NCBI GenBank assembly: GCA_963921935.1
Contig: OY998177.1
Location: 112,274,067 to 112,338,066 of the forward strand
Origin: Galeruca laticollis
Taxonomy: Eukaryota > Arthropoda > Insecta > Coleoptera > Chrysomelidae
Length of the DNA stretch: 64,000 nt
Direction: 5' to 3'
A program made the translations under genes and the position numbers. Shown one piece after another: positions 45,466-56,599 of the stretch. Every line of letters begins with the position of its first letter. Position 1 is the first letter of the stretch. The notes beneath the pieces were generated by a model, which saw only the letters and a program-made list of their open reading frames with translations, did no database searches and was not told the DNA's origin.

Positions 45466-46033
45466 AACGATTTTGAGTATAGGGAATGCCAAATAAAAAT
45501 GGAAGTTTAAACGGTGTATTTTCACTTTTTGAAATGAAATACAGGGTGATTCATTTGAAAAAATCGAGAAAATCATGTGTTCGACTCTTGGCTCGTCCTG
45601 TATTCAGATTTTGTAATATCCAAAAAAGGTACTATGTCATGAAACTAGACCAATATCAAAATGTTATTGCTGCAAAATATTGATGTCAAATTGTTTCGTT
45701 TGAACTATACAAGGCGTTGAACAATGATTTTTACGTTTAATTGGGCATAGCATCTGAAATACCCTATAAACTTATATGAAACTCTACTTTGTAAGTATGG
45801 GGGAGGTGAGCCCAATCTGAATCTGAAATAGTATATAGGGTATATCATTTAAAAAAAGGTATGTTTGTTTCACCCTGGTGATAGGGAACACCCAGTACAA
45901 ATGAAAATAATTGTAAAATGTGAAGTTCACAGATGTGTACAATTTTCGTACGTAAATTTATTCCATATCTTCTATAATAACGGATATATCGAAGTGTGTC
46001 ACACTAGTAGCGCACCCAAATATAAACCTAAAT

Positions 46034-46035
<2 letters not shown>
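45466..46035. other. Non-coding stretch, no gene recognised
   Basis: The region contains ACAGGGTGATTCATTT (about 45541) and TCACCCTGGTG (about 45873), words typical of insect DNA-transposon ends. They do not form a convincing terminal pair. The short frame at 45486-45683 shows no family. Confidence 0.35.

Positions 46036-46113
<78 letters not shown>
46036..46113. repeat. (AT)n microsatellite left of repeat X
   Basis: About 78 bp of pure AT dinucleotide repeat. A matching tract (52777-52807) lies at the right end of the split X copy. Confidence 0.95.
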
Positions 46114-46117
<4 letters not shown>

Positions 46118-46174
46118 AGGTTCATATTTTTTTATAATTTTTTTTTAGTTGTTGAGCTCCAGATGAAATTAGTC

Positions 46175-46550
46175 TATCAATTTTTGTTTATTATTATTGT
46201 GAGCCAGCTATACTCAGTCTATAAGGATGAAACTCATAACCATAAACAAGGAATTATGGTGGTTGAGGATACGTCTTTTACTTTACAAATTGAAACTCGA
46301 GAAATGATTTAAATTGAAATATAATTAGTGAATAAAATAGTAAACACTCAGATTATTATGTTCCAATAACTTTACAAACAATTAAATGCCTATCTAATAC
46401 AACCCTGAATTTTCTGGTTATCTTAATGGAATACAGAGGGCAACACTGAATAAATCAACTAATGTCGATAAGAAAGGTCTCTTCTCTATAGTTATTTGGT
46501 TCTGTGTCATAAATATTAACCTATTTTCCAATGAATTATTATTTCGTTGT
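46175..46550. repeat. Repeat X, second copy, left part
   Basis: This matches 36345-36720, including GTGAGCCAGCTATACTCAGT and GAATTATGGTGGTTGAGGAT. It is cut after GTTG (46547-46550) by the left LTR of the gypsy element and resumes at 51897. Confidence 0.85.
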
Positions 46551-46888
46551 GTAAATGTGCTTAAAATATATTTATTAAAATAATAGTTCAACTCTATAAA
46601 TTCACAATTAGAAAAAAATTTATATAAAAAAATCCTAAAAAAAAGAAAATGGTAACAATATTATTATGAAGCGTTTAATCACTTAGCCGTAGCGCTGAGT
46701 CCACGTAGGCTGAAATGTGTTTGCTTGATGTTCATCTACTGTGGCCGGATGGTATAGAATCTAGTCAGGTCTCCGTTCAGAGTATGCTTCGTACGCCATC
46801 TACGCGCGGGGCTCCTAAGTATCCTCCATGTAATGCTGGTCACTGACTAGACTGGGGCACAGGCGTATTGTAATGTTCGACCGCTACA
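46551..46888 (-). repeat. Gypsy LTR, left (3' LTR in element sense)
   Basis: 338 bp beginning TGTAAATG and ending CGCTACA on the plus strand (TG...CA). It is immediately preceded by the GTTG duplication. Confidence 0.95.
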
Positions 46889-46902
46889 GCCTCCCCCTCT
46901 GG
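46889..46902 (-). promoter_or_regulatory. Polypurine tract
   Basis: The minus strand reads CCAGAGGGGGAGGC, directly adjoining the 3' LTR. This is the usual primer for plus-strand DNA synthesis. Confidence 0.85.
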
Positions 46903-48110
46903 CATCGAGGTCGTCTCGACGAGGCATCAGAAATAGTGGCGGGAGAAGGTATATCTGATTTGCGGTGCCGTCCTCTCCTTCTAATCTCCCGCACGGGCTT
47001 AGATTCGTCTTCTGAGTTTTCAGAGGACTGATAGGGAGTTAGGTCGCTAGTATGAAAAATCCGTATTGGAATGGAGTCTTCATTCGGCTCGGCAACTTCG
47101 TAGCTAGTAGGTCCGTGTTTTCGGAGTATAACGTAGGGTCCGTCGCGTCGTGGGGCCAATTTTGTTGAGTACCCTTTTGCGGTGTTACTGAGGAAATTTG
47201 ATTTGACTAACACTTTGTCACCAGGTTCGTAATCCGGCCCATGACGCCTATGTTTATTTCCATATGCTTGGTTCTTCTCTTGTCGTTCTTCGGTGAGCTC
47301 CTTGGTCAGGCGGAGAGACATAGATAAATTTTGTAGTATTGGTGTGATTCTCGCGACAAAATTTTCGTTACGTACAATAGTGCTAAAATCGTCTGTGACG
47401 TCTTGTATAGTTCGCAGCTCTCTCCCGAAGGTCAGATATGCCGCCGTTTGTCCAGTACTTTCACATCGGGCTGTGTTGATGGCGAATCTTATAGAAGTTT
47501 ATTGCCGGGACCATGAGAGGTGCTCTTTGTCAACTAGTATACCTAATTGTGTTTTTAAGTCACGATTCTTACGTTCCACTATATTTGATTCAGCGTGATA
47601 CACAGGAATTAGGGCATGTTTAATGCCTAGACAAAACGTGAGTTTTTGCATCATGGCGGACACGAATTGTGTCCCGTTGTCGCTTATTACCCGCCGTGGT
47701 ACCCCATAACGGAGAAATATTTCATCGATTAATACTCGTGCGCAATTAACTGCCGTAGCGTCTGCTAGCGAAAATAGTTCAACCCAGCGGCTAGTGGTAT
47801 CTTCAATTATATAAATCCACCTTTTGCTCAACGGTAGTGGTCCGAATAGATCGATTGCGATAACTTCAAACCTTTGGTTCGAGACTACTGTTTGAAATAA
47901 TCCCGCAGGCCTCCTGTTATCGACTTTATACCTCTGGCATTCTAAGCAGCTAGATACATGCTTGACGATGTCCTGACGCATTCCTGTCCAAAAGTAACGC
48001 CTAGCGACTCGATTTAACGTTATATCTACGCCGTAATGTCCGGCGGTAGGGTCGTCGTGGTAGGCTCGCAAAATTTTTGGACGCTCCTCTTTTGGCACAA
48101 CTAATCTATC
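46903..48110 (-). pseudogene. Gypsy integrase
   Basis: Minus-strand frames 47499-48098 and 46884-47321. The HHCC zinc finger is visible (HDDPTAGHYG ... CLECQRYK), then VIAIDLFGPLP (catalytic Asp), VISDNGTQFV (Asp) and ESNIVERKNRDLK (Glu). The C-terminal part has YEPGDKVLVKS and the APRRDGPYVILRK module (GPY/F-type) that contacts DNA, and a basic Arg-rich end next to the polypurine tract. The two frames are separated by a short broken stretch (about 47330-47500) containing a stop. It inserts element cDNA into the host chromosome. Confidence 0.93.
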
Positions 48111-49630
48111 GTTTTCATCCTACTGTTTCTGGGTATACCGATAAAGTACTCCCATATGCATGAAATATCCTCTTTTGATCCATTTAGCATTTCTCTCGTC
48201 GTCTGCGGCGTTCTCGAGGGCCGCAATGATCGTAGCCAATTCAGGATCCTCTGTTTGTTTATGACGCATCTCTTTTTCACTTCGCTTAGGGATGTCAAAT
48301 TGTACATTGCAAATCTGACACTCATCGTTAGGTTTCTGGCATGGGGGTCGAGATAGGAAATCTGCTACTACATTTGTTTGCCCGGGTGAATATTGGATTT
48401 GGAGGTCGTATGGCTGTAATCTCAGGGCCCATCGTGCTAGGCGTCCTGTTGGCGTTTTCAGGATCATTAACCACTTGAGAGGTTGGGGAAATTTATCTAC
48501 TGCGACTACTGTATTCTATCGGGTGCTCGTTTTCTTTCTCCCTCTGGACCAAAACCGCTCCTATTGCGTATGCACTGGCGTCAGTCTTGATAATAAATGG
48601 TTTGGAGATGTCTGCTTGTGTTAGTATGGGCGAGGATACCAGTTTCTCTTCCAAATTTCCGAAGGCCTGCTCTTCTTCTGATCCTCACTTCCACACTGCT
48701 TTCTTCTTGGTTAGATTCGTTAGTGGTCTGGCAATCTGCGCGAAGTTAGGTATAAATCGCCTGTACCAGGAGCAAGTCTGTATGAAAGACAAAAGCTGTT
48801 TGATATTTTTTGGAGCTGGCATATTGGATATAGCCGACGTTTTTTCCGGCTCGGTCGTAATGCCATTCTCAGTTATCATATGTCCAAGATACCTTACTGT
48901 GGAACAGCCAAAATTGCATTTTTTTCTCTTTACTCTCAGTCGGTACGTCCGTAAATGTTCAAAGGTTCTTCCCAAATCACGGAGATGTTGGTCGAATGTC
49001 GGTTACCCGATAATGAGGTCATCGGGATAAACTAAGACGGTGACTTCTTTTAGGGTAGATTTGAATCTGTTCATTAGGCGCTGAAAACTACTGGGGGCGT
49101 TTCGTAATCCAAAGGCCATCCTATTAAATCTATAGATTTCAAAAGGCGTTATAAATCCTGTTTTATCTTTGTCACTTGTCGTGAATTTGTATTTGCCAAT
49201 AGCCCGACTGGAGGTCGAGGCACGACATGAACGGGCAGCCCTTAGCGGCGTGAAGCAAATCGTCGATCCGTGGTAGTGGATATTTATCGGGTACTGAGAT
49301 CAAGCTTACGGTAGTCGACACATACTCGTAGGTCGTGGTCCTTTTTGGGTACGAGGACCACCGGGGATAACCATCGCGTACCACTTTCCTCAATTACGCC
49401 TTTCTCTCGCATGTCGTCGAGCTTTCGCCTTAATATGTTTTGACGGGCAGGACTCATCCGATATGGGGCGTTAGCTACGGGCGCGTGTTCACCTATGGAT
49501 ATGCGATGTTCAGCATACGGAGTAGGTGGTCCATCCTTGGCGAAGACATCGGAGTATGCCTGGAGGGCTTTATTGAAGGTGTCTCGTTGTTGATTGCTAA
49601 GCCCAGCAGCTTCGTCGGGTCTCAAACAAA
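48111..49630 (-). pseudogene. Gypsy reverse transcriptase and RNase H
   Basis: Minus-strand pieces: 49284-49625 has AYSDVFA, YRMSPARQNILRRKLDDM and SPVVLVPKKDHDLRVCVDYR; 49172-49330 has DKYPLPRIDDLL and FMSCLDLQSGYWQI. Around 49000-49170 lie FEIYRFNRMAFGLRNAPSSF and the active-site box LVYPDDLIIG, where the usual hydrophobic residue before DD is Pro. 48685-48975 has CNFGCSTVRYLGH and FIQTCSWYRRFIPNF. RNase H follows in pieces (TDASAYAIGAVL, about 48560; RLARWALRLQPYD and VVADFLSRPP, 48360-48450). A stop follows the YPDD box. At least four stops or frameshifts are present. Confidence 0.93.
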
Positions 49631-49661
49631 TATCTATTTGGTTTAATTCCAGTCTGCGTCG

Positions 49662-50345
49662 TTATCTGGGATCCCGCTTCTTCGGTGGTGACCAAGCAGC
49701 TGGTAGAGAGTTTTTAAAAATATCGTAGATCGCACCAAGTGAATATTGGTCGTCGTCGTCGTCAAGTGTATAAGTAGGTCGCGGTGGCGTGAGGATCTTT
49801 ATGAGTGGGCCAGCGTTATCAGGCTGGGTGACAAGGGCTTCATCATTCATTAGCAATGGTGAAGCAAAGAATTCCAAAAATGGCGATTCTTGTCCCTCCC
49901 CGACATTTACTGTAAGCATTATATTTCTGGCACTATCGGACTGTGTTTCTCGTTGTGGATGGCCATTTCGGATATATTCGGATGTTTTACCCTGTTGAAT
50001 ATCGAGGAAGTTCAATATCTTCTCGGGTTCATCTGCGAAGTACCATGCACGCTGAGGAAGGTTTAGAACTAGGGCGGCTTTTTCGAGGAAGTCGATGCCT
50101 AACAAGGTGCGGTTGTCCTCTGCGTCGGGTAGTATTACAAAGTCTATCGGGAATGTGCGATCACCGACTTCTATTTGGGCCGTAGTAGACAGCACTTCTT
50201 TGGGTGTACAACGCCCGTCTGCGAGTGTGACGTCTACTAACTGTGTTTTAAAGTCGCAAGTCTGCCGTTGTTTTAAGTACTCGTACAATGATGCGCTATC
50301 TATGCTCGTTCTAGCAGCTGTGTCTATATGAGCAAGGCGGTAACC
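49662..50345 (-). pseudogene. Gypsy aspartic protease region
   Basis: On the minus strand, HIDTAARTSIDSASLYEYLK (about 50280-50340) carries the D-T-A catalytic triad of a retropepsin, followed by FPIDFVILPDAEDNRTLLGIDFLEKA with the second conserved block (ILG/LLGID). An acidic linker (a run of five Asp near 49745) joins it to RT. The protease cleaves the gag-pol polyprotein. The frame is continuous over 209 codons from 50288. Confidence 0.88.
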
Positions 50346-50484
50346 CCATTTATTTTTACTTGTATAGTGGGCACTTGGGTTGTGAGCTCGGTTAACGTAT
50401 TCAGACCGTAGAAGTGGGCCGAATGGGCTGATATGTCGGGACGAGGTTTTTTGAACAATCCGGGCAGTTGTTTGGGAAATATCC

Positions 50485-51258
50485 TTATTTGCCGCACCCG
50501 TAACAGGAGATTTTTCCCGGTTCCGATTTGCGATAGGTTTCTATGCTAATTTCTTTAGCGGCTTGGCGTTTTCGGCATTCGTTTGTTGAATGCCCTCTAA
50601 AATGGCAGTAGGCGCATCTTGGCTTCTTGCTCGCATCTGGTCTCGGTATACTGGGAGGTCCTGTAGTCACTGTTTCCTCCAGTCGAATGTGTTCAATTTT
50701 TCTGGCTAGTTCCAGTAAATTGTCGAAAGAGCGTATCGACTCTCTTGGGATTTGTTTGCGTATATGGATTGAAAGCAATCCGTAAACCATATCGAGTTTG
50801 GAACTCTCGTCGTGACGGTTTGGCGGTAACTGTGCCAATAGTGCTCTCTTTCTGCATATGAAATCGTCGATTGGGACGTTAGACTCTTGGCGTTGGTCAA
50901 ATATGTCGAGATACACTTGATAGGCTGGTTTAGCTGGCGAGAATCCATTTCGGATTAGTCGCGTGGCGTCATCCCAGTTGGTCGCTGAGTTTTCTACCCC
51001 GCGCCTTCATAGTGAAGCGTCGTTGGTGAGGAGTAGCGGTAAACCTCTAATTGCGTCGGCGTCATTTATTTTCTCAATCTCCTTGTATATTGAGATGGTG
51101 GTTATGAACGTGTGGACGGTGTCGTGGCATCTTTTGCCATCGAATCTCGCGGTGCAGCGGCTGAAACTGCCTGTGTTGGACGTCGTCGGCGTGGCGTTCG
51201 AGGAAGAGATTTTCTCCAGCAGTTGTCGAAACTGCTCCTCATTGAGAGCAATGGCCAT
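50485..51258 (-). pseudogene. Gypsy gag (capsid and zinc-knuckle nucleocapsid)
   Basis: Starts at ATG 51258 (MAIALNEEQFRQLLEKI). A stop at about 51005 (TGA, probably from CGA) interrupts a frame that continues with WDDATRLIRNGF, YLDIFDQRQESNVPIDDFI, LLAQLPP and SFDNLLELARKIEHI: a capsid-like domain. The nucleocapsid has CAYCHFRGHSTNEC (CCHC knuckle C-x2-C-x4-H-x4-C) and a second partial knuckle CYGCGK. Gag packages element RNA in virus-like particles. Apart from the stop and a break at the end, it is well preserved. Confidence 0.9.
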
Positions 51259-51537
51259 ATTGCCCTGTAGTCTTTGACTCCTACGAGGAATGATTATGTA
51301 GTGAAAGACGGACTGAACAAAGCCGAATGATCGAGTGTTTATCGTTGTCTAATTTCAAAAGACAAGACAAAACAGCAAGCCAGAAGCCGGCGAAAGTTCT
51401 ATCGCAATCTTTCAAAAATGCAGGTGGTATCGTAAAAATTTTCTGAAAATTGACAAAATAAAGCAGGAGTTGCGAAAGTTTCATCGAATTTTCTAGGAAT
51501 TTAATTTCCAATTCTTCTCGTTTGGTTTCTCGTACTT

Positions 51538-51551
51538 TACGTTGAGCGCCA
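51538..51551 (-). promoter_or_regulatory. Primer binding site of the gypsy element
   Basis: The minus strand reads TGGCGCTCAACG, starting four bases inside the 5' LTR. TGG with GCGC fits the complement of a tRNA 3' end. I cannot name the tRNA with confidence. Confidence 0.7.
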
Positions 51552-51555
51552 GTTT

Positions 51556-51896
51556 TGTAAATGTGTTTAAAATATATTTAATAAAATAATAATTCAACCC
51601 TATAAGTTTACAATTAGAAAGAAAAATAATATAAAAAAATCCTAAAAGAAAAGAAAATGGTAACAATATTATTATGAAGGGTTTAATCATTTAGCCGTGG
51701 CGCCGAGTCGACGTAGGGTGAAATGTTTTTGCTTGATGTTCATCTACTGTAGCCGGATGGTATAGAATCCAGTCAGGTCTCCGTTCAGAGTATGCTTCGT
51801 ATGCCATCTACGCGCGGGGCTCCTAAGTAGCCTCCATGTAATGCTGGTCGCTGACTAGACTGGGGTACAGGCGTATTGTAATGTTCGACCGCTACA
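51556..51896 (-). repeat. Gypsy LTR, right (5' LTR in element sense)
   Basis: 341 bp beginning TGTAAATG and ending CGCTACA on the plus strand, followed by the GTTG duplication. Confidence 0.95.
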
Positions 51897-52772
51897 GTTG
51901 TAAATAATAAATTCTTAATTAACCAATACAGTTGATCTTATGTTTTGAATGTTAAGAAATTATTAATCGAATTTAAAAATATTCTATACAATTAAAATGA
52001 TGGCAGAAGTTATAAACCGTATTCACGATATATGATATTATTGTGGTGAGTACTGATTATTTGATATTAATTTGCTAATATAAGAGTTATTTTATATCGT
52101 TTAAATACTTACTTTTATCAGTGATTAAATAAGAAATTATTATTTTACTTTATCTAACGGAATAGTTTCCTTTTTAGATTATATCACTATTGTTAGAACA
52201 GTTTATATAACAAAAACTTTACCTCACAGTTCATAGTCACTCTTAAATTCAGTTTTTCAGGAAATATTCTTATTTATGTTTCTTTTAATTTTGAATAGGA
52301 TGGCCAAATAGTTCAAATTTATAATTCTTCCTATAATGTCACTATCAATCTGTCTTCTTTGTTTAATAATTATAAAGTATTTTTCTCAGCTTCAGCTTTT
52401 CTTTCATATAACTTAACTTCTCTTTAATTTCTTTTACTAGATTTATTTCTTAGGATAATTATTTTTACATCTCCCATTCAAAAAAATTCCATCTGTCATC
52501 AATGTTTATTTTTCTTAGCAACCATCCATGACTTATTATTCCTACTACATTGCTATTTTATTTCATGTAGTAAGAACTTCGCGCACACTCTTGCACACTT
52601 TTAAATTTTCTTATCTAATGGTTTTTTTTACAAATTAGCATTCACACTAATAATTATAGGATTCATAATAATGATATCAGTAAAATTTATATTCTCTCAA
52701 CCACCTTCATAATTAATTTTAGTAGAGTTTTCATTGAATTTATCCTTTCAAACCTATCAATTATTATTTTAG

Positions 52773-52776
<4 letters not shown>
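51897..52776. repeat. Repeat X, second copy, right part
   Basis: This matches the right part of the copy at 36.7-37.8 kb, for example GGATGGCCAAATAGTTCAAA and CTCAACCACCTTCATAATT, with some internal deletions (shared sequence near 37200-37340 is missing here). It ends in TAGTCCAATATAT and merges into an (AT)n tract. Confidence 0.85.

Positions 52777-52807
<31 letters not shown>
52777..52807. repeat. (AT)n microsatellite at the right end of repeat X
   Basis: About 31 bp of AT dinucleotide repeat directly following the conserved end of X. Confidence 0.9.
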
Positions 52808-52809
<2 letters not shown>

Positions 52810-52811
<2 letters not shown>

Positions 52812-54480
52812 GTTTTCAGTGCTGCACTCTGTATAAGTATAACCCATAATGTTGAACCAAAGTTTTCAGGGGCAGAAAATAAATTCGTAACCAATGAATC
52901 ATAATTAAAGTTAGTAGAAAATAAAACTTTCAAAGTGTTAACTTAAAAAAACATTTCAATCCTTTTATATACCCATTCGTTTGATGTAAACTCAACAACC
53001 AACAACAAACGGAAGGAACGAACGAGCGCGGAAAAATAGGAGAAAAGATGGAAAACCTAACGCCATTACATCATAAATCGACAATTTTCCATTCAATTCG
53101 CGGATTTTCGCCCACAAAAGCAATCCTCAAGCGTGGAAAACCCGCAATACGGCCCGAATTCAGTTAACCTTTGAAAAATGTCCTATGGAAGTGTTTTTTT
53201 ATTATTATCATCTTCACTCTATTTATATGGAAATTATTCCTCGCTGAGATTAATTCTAGCATGGGAAAGTACACATGAATGTCGAAAAGTAATAAATGGG
53301 ACATTGAAAAGGTTTCAATTTTTGCTTTGGGATGTAGTTTTTCATTATTTTCGTTTTTACGTATTCCTAATTAAAGTCCCCGTTCCATTCCAGTAAAAAT
53401 TTTTCACATTATTTTTTTAGTGCATTACGTTAAGCCAGATTTTCAAATTAATACTCCTCATCTTATGTTATATTTTGTGCTGCCATTGTCATCACAGTTA
53501 CCATAGCTCTAATGACCCTGAGCTTTGATTAAGTATGAGAACTGAATAGAATGGATGTTCTGTACAACTGTGGTTATTTGTTTGTGAAATGAAATTTGAC
53601 GTATAAATTAAAAGAAGAAAAACGAACAAATTGTCAGGATTAGACTTTTTTGTCTTGCACTGTCCAACTAGTTTATTGACAACAACCTGTATAAGATCAC
53701 TAAAAGTTCTTATAATCGGTCTTAATGAACGACGTTGTACTGTGAAATTAAATAGTACACTACCCAAAGGGTGAATTTGTTAGAGATGGTAATAGTTTTT
53801 TCAAATGTTAGCAGAATGAAAAATAATGTTTTCACATTCAAACAATCATTGTAGTAGGTAATAATAAATAATCATATTGTTGGAAAATAATATTTACTGA
53901 AGTTTTTTCTGATGAAAATATAGAATAAAAAGTATTTGAATGGAACAGGCCTCTATTTCTATGAAGTCAGAGTTAATTATTTTAATGCTAAATTATTTTT
54001 TTACAAGTTTGTTCTTCACTTCGCAACTCGATGATCTTTGTGAAGGTTGATTGGTGGATTAATTTGGTATTGCTGGATTTAATTTACACTTAACTATTCA
54101 CCCTAATTCGATCTGACTTATATAATATTAATTCTAAGTAACCATAATGGTAATAACTATAATAATATTATGAGAATGTCTTCCGAAGATTTGTCAATGG
54201 AATGTATAGTATTTCTTGACCGTGTGCAATATTTTTTCATGACACGTTATGAACATAAAATTTAGGTTGATACTAGTTAATATAAATATTACTGACATTG
54301 AATTATAGCGTATATTTTTAATAACAACACTTGTTGTTTCGATTTAAAGCATTTGGATTAAATAATAATAATTTTAAAATATTAAACAGAGTGATGATAT
54401 TCCTTGGAAGAAATTATTTCTTCAAATACCGGAAATCGAGCAAATTTATTGACTCCTCATTCAATAGCCAGGTAAAACCA
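52810..54480. other. Region without a recognisable gene
   Basis: 53000-53180 is less AT-rich than its surroundings and contains GGAACGAACGAGCGCGG, which could be a fragment of unique host sequence. The 53178-53396 and 53498-53767 frames show no motif I recognise. No repeats identified. Confidence 0.4.
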
Positions 54481-54488
54481 ACAGTATT

Positions 54489-54712
54489 TCAAATGCTGTG
54501 TAGTTTTTCCTTCAATCTGTTGATTGATGCTTCTGGTACCCCACCTTCAAGAGGTGTATAGGGCTTTGGTGGGTAAAGCTCTTCTGCAGATTCCACTGGC
54601 CCGACTTTCGGTTTAGGTAGTGCCTTTCATGCACATGCTTTATCTGTTATAGATATATCGTTATGTCCAAAAAGTGCCAACGCCGCAATGTGATGCTTGT
54701 TTAAAATCCATT
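54489..54712 (-). pseudogene. SWIM-type zinc-finger protein fragment (candidate)
   Basis: The minus strand reads KHHIAALALFGHNDISITDK, then CA-stop-KALPKPKVGPVESAEELYP, PKPYTPLEGGVPEASINRLK and ends at a TGA (54489-54491). The KH-x-AALALF opening followed after about 12 residues by TDKAC and a Lys/Pro-rich PxExLYPPK tail resembles the C-xH end of SWIM domains and the linker after it in uncharacterised, repeatedly copied insect proteins. The in-frame TGA stands where Trp is expected. Only about 75 codons are present. The assignment is from memory of the family and is moderate at best. Confidence 0.4.
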
Positions 54713-54724
54713 ATTTTCTTAACC

Positions 54725-55750
54725 ACAAAAGATTCTGAGAATAAAATAAACAAAAAGGTCCTGCAAAAATAAAATAGACACAACCTCAACAAGTTTTAAA
54801 ACAGAAATAAAATGTAAAATTAACTCACCTGTGGAAAAACTGATAAAAACTACTTAAATAGCACGTTCCTTCAACAATATATTCAACTGAAAAGTCTTAT
54901 TTTATCACATAAACCACGAAAACGAAAAATTGCTTATGGGTATTTACCGTTATCAACGACATTGTTTGGAATCGGTATAAGCTACGCCCATCTCAGTGAC
55001 GTCAGACTTAGGCTGTCTATTGTGTAAATTGTAAACAACCTTTCTTTTAAGCAAGCAAAGGATGTTTATTTGCTTAAAAAAGAGCTTCTTCGTATATGCT
55101 TGCGATCTTTTTATATTATATCATGAACAGAATTATTTCTATAATACATCTTCACATAGATATTAGATTTAGATTTATCCCAAAAATCGAACGTTATGTA
55201 TACCTATATATTGATCCTATACAATATAAAAATAAACAATTGACAAATCATTGATTAATAAACGTTAGCGTAATTCCCCACTATGCAAATAAATATTACA
55301 GTTATGTTAATTCAACATCACATTGTGATAATGTTCTTCCTTTTTTTCCTCTTGTTTTCATCACATGCACATCTATATAACCGCTTATGCCCAGCTTGTG
55401 GCTGTTAACTTTTGTGATGATTCAGCTCAACCTCTCAGCGATGTTAAAGCGCTGCTTTTTTACATTACTGTGAAGTTACTAGAACTTCCTCAAAAGGAAG
55501 TCTTTATAACGAACTAAAAACAACATTTCTGTTACATTCTGAAATGCCTTTCAACTTCTCGTCAATTTTAATGCAATGTCTAAAAAATAACATCTTATCA
55601 ATGATCTAAATGCGACATATCAAAAACAATACAGTGTATTCTCTTAGATGTTGTATGGACATTACTTAAACCTCTAAATAACATACCTCAAACATTCTAG
55701 ATGACATCCTATAGATGTTTCTGTGCCTACAATACAAATTTAAAAAAATA
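54725..55750. other. Region without a recognisable gene
   Basis: No coding signature. A perfect TGACGTCA palindrome (54997-55004) and a splice-donor-like CAG|GTGAGT on the minus strand (54825-54833) occur 165 bp apart, but nothing downstream supports a gene start. Confidence 0.35.
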
Positions 55751-55756
55751 CATTCA

Positions 55757-56578
55757 GGAAAATGACCCTGAAAAATCGCTGGAAAATATTTTTCAGTTCC
55801 TAAAATATCTGATATGGGGTGGAATGAACACTTATAAACATAATACTGTGATTATCTCCAAAAAACACATACTAATGGTATCCTAGAAATACAATTTTTG
55901 ATATATTGATGAGATTATGAAAAAATGTAGTTAGGGACTTGTTGTCCTTATTCTTCAAATAAGGGGTGGGGGAAGGTTCATCCTGAAAAAAAATGTAACA
56001 CTTTTTGGTTTTTTAATCGATATCAATGTTTTTGGCGTCATTTAAGAGTTTTTCCTCTTTAATAAGATATGCTTAACAAAAATAACAAAATTGAACAATT
56101 TTGTCAACGCTATGTGAAAAAGTCGACAATTTTCCATTTTCTCGGAAATTTCAAATGTAATGGGACATTTTTTAAATTCTGATGAAAAGGAATTTACGTT
56201 ATCAGATATAAAAATTTACATTTGAAATTTCGGAGTGAATACAAAATTATCTAATTTTGTTATTCATCTTATTAAACATAAAAACTCTTTTAAATGCAGC
56301 TAAAATCATTAATATCGGTTGAAAAACGGAAAAGGTATACATTTGCTTACAAATTTGAGCCTTCCCCACCCATTATTTGAAGAATAATGGCAAAAAATCT
56401 CCTTAATTAAATTTTTTCATAATATCTTCAAGATTTCAAACATTGTATTTTTAGGACACCTTTAGTATGTTTTCTTGGAGTAGTATGTTTTCGAGTGTTC
56501 ATTCCACTAGCGGATATTTTAGAGACTGCAAAATATTTTCCAGCAATTTTTCAGTATCACTTACCTAAAGGGAATTTT
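55757..56578. repeat. Long foldback element (about 0.38-kb arms)
   Basis: Left arm about 55757-56135 and right arm about 56190-56578 are imperfect inverted copies: for example GGAAAATATTTTTCAGT on the left and GGAAAATATTTTGCAGT on the right complement; TTATTCTTCAAATAAGGGGT and TTATTCTTCAAATAATGGGT. The spacer is about 55 bp. Just right of it, CACCCTGTA (56639-56647) is a typical insect transposon end, but its partner on the left is not seen. No coding capacity. Confidence 0.8.
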
Positions 56579-56599
56579 TTTGAAAGTTGTACCATGATT

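Larger units (their letters stand above)
46551..51896 (-). mobile_element. Complete-length Ty3/gypsy LTR retrotransposon (5346 bp)
   Basis: Two LTRs (46551-46888 and 51556-51896) flank gag, protease, RT, RNase H and integrase on the minus strand. The 4-bp target duplication GTTG lies at 46547-46550 and 51897-51900. Outside it, repeat X continues on both sides, and the uninterrupted X copy at 36.3-37.8 kb shows the empty site (ATTGTAAATAA). The LTRs differ at roughly 25 positions by eye (about 7%), so the insertion is not recent, which fits the several stops in gag-pol. GC content is visibly higher than the surroundings. Confidence 0.97.

Noticed and set aside
43752..45873. Terminal inverted repeats of the mariner-type element from ACAGGGTG words
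   Set aside because: The words at 43752 and 45541 are in the same orientation, and the one at 45873 is too far and poorly matched.
42231..52807. The four (AT)n tracts as functional elements such as matrix attachment or origin sites
   Set aside because: Plain dinucleotide expansions are common in insect DNA; only their position beside repeat X is noted.
54825..55004. Host-gene promoter and first exon on the minus strand (TGACGTCA and CAG|GTGAGT)
   Set aside because: The two short motifs are expected by chance now and then; no convincing coding exon follows, and the coding-like stretch downstream carries stops and looks like a family fragment.
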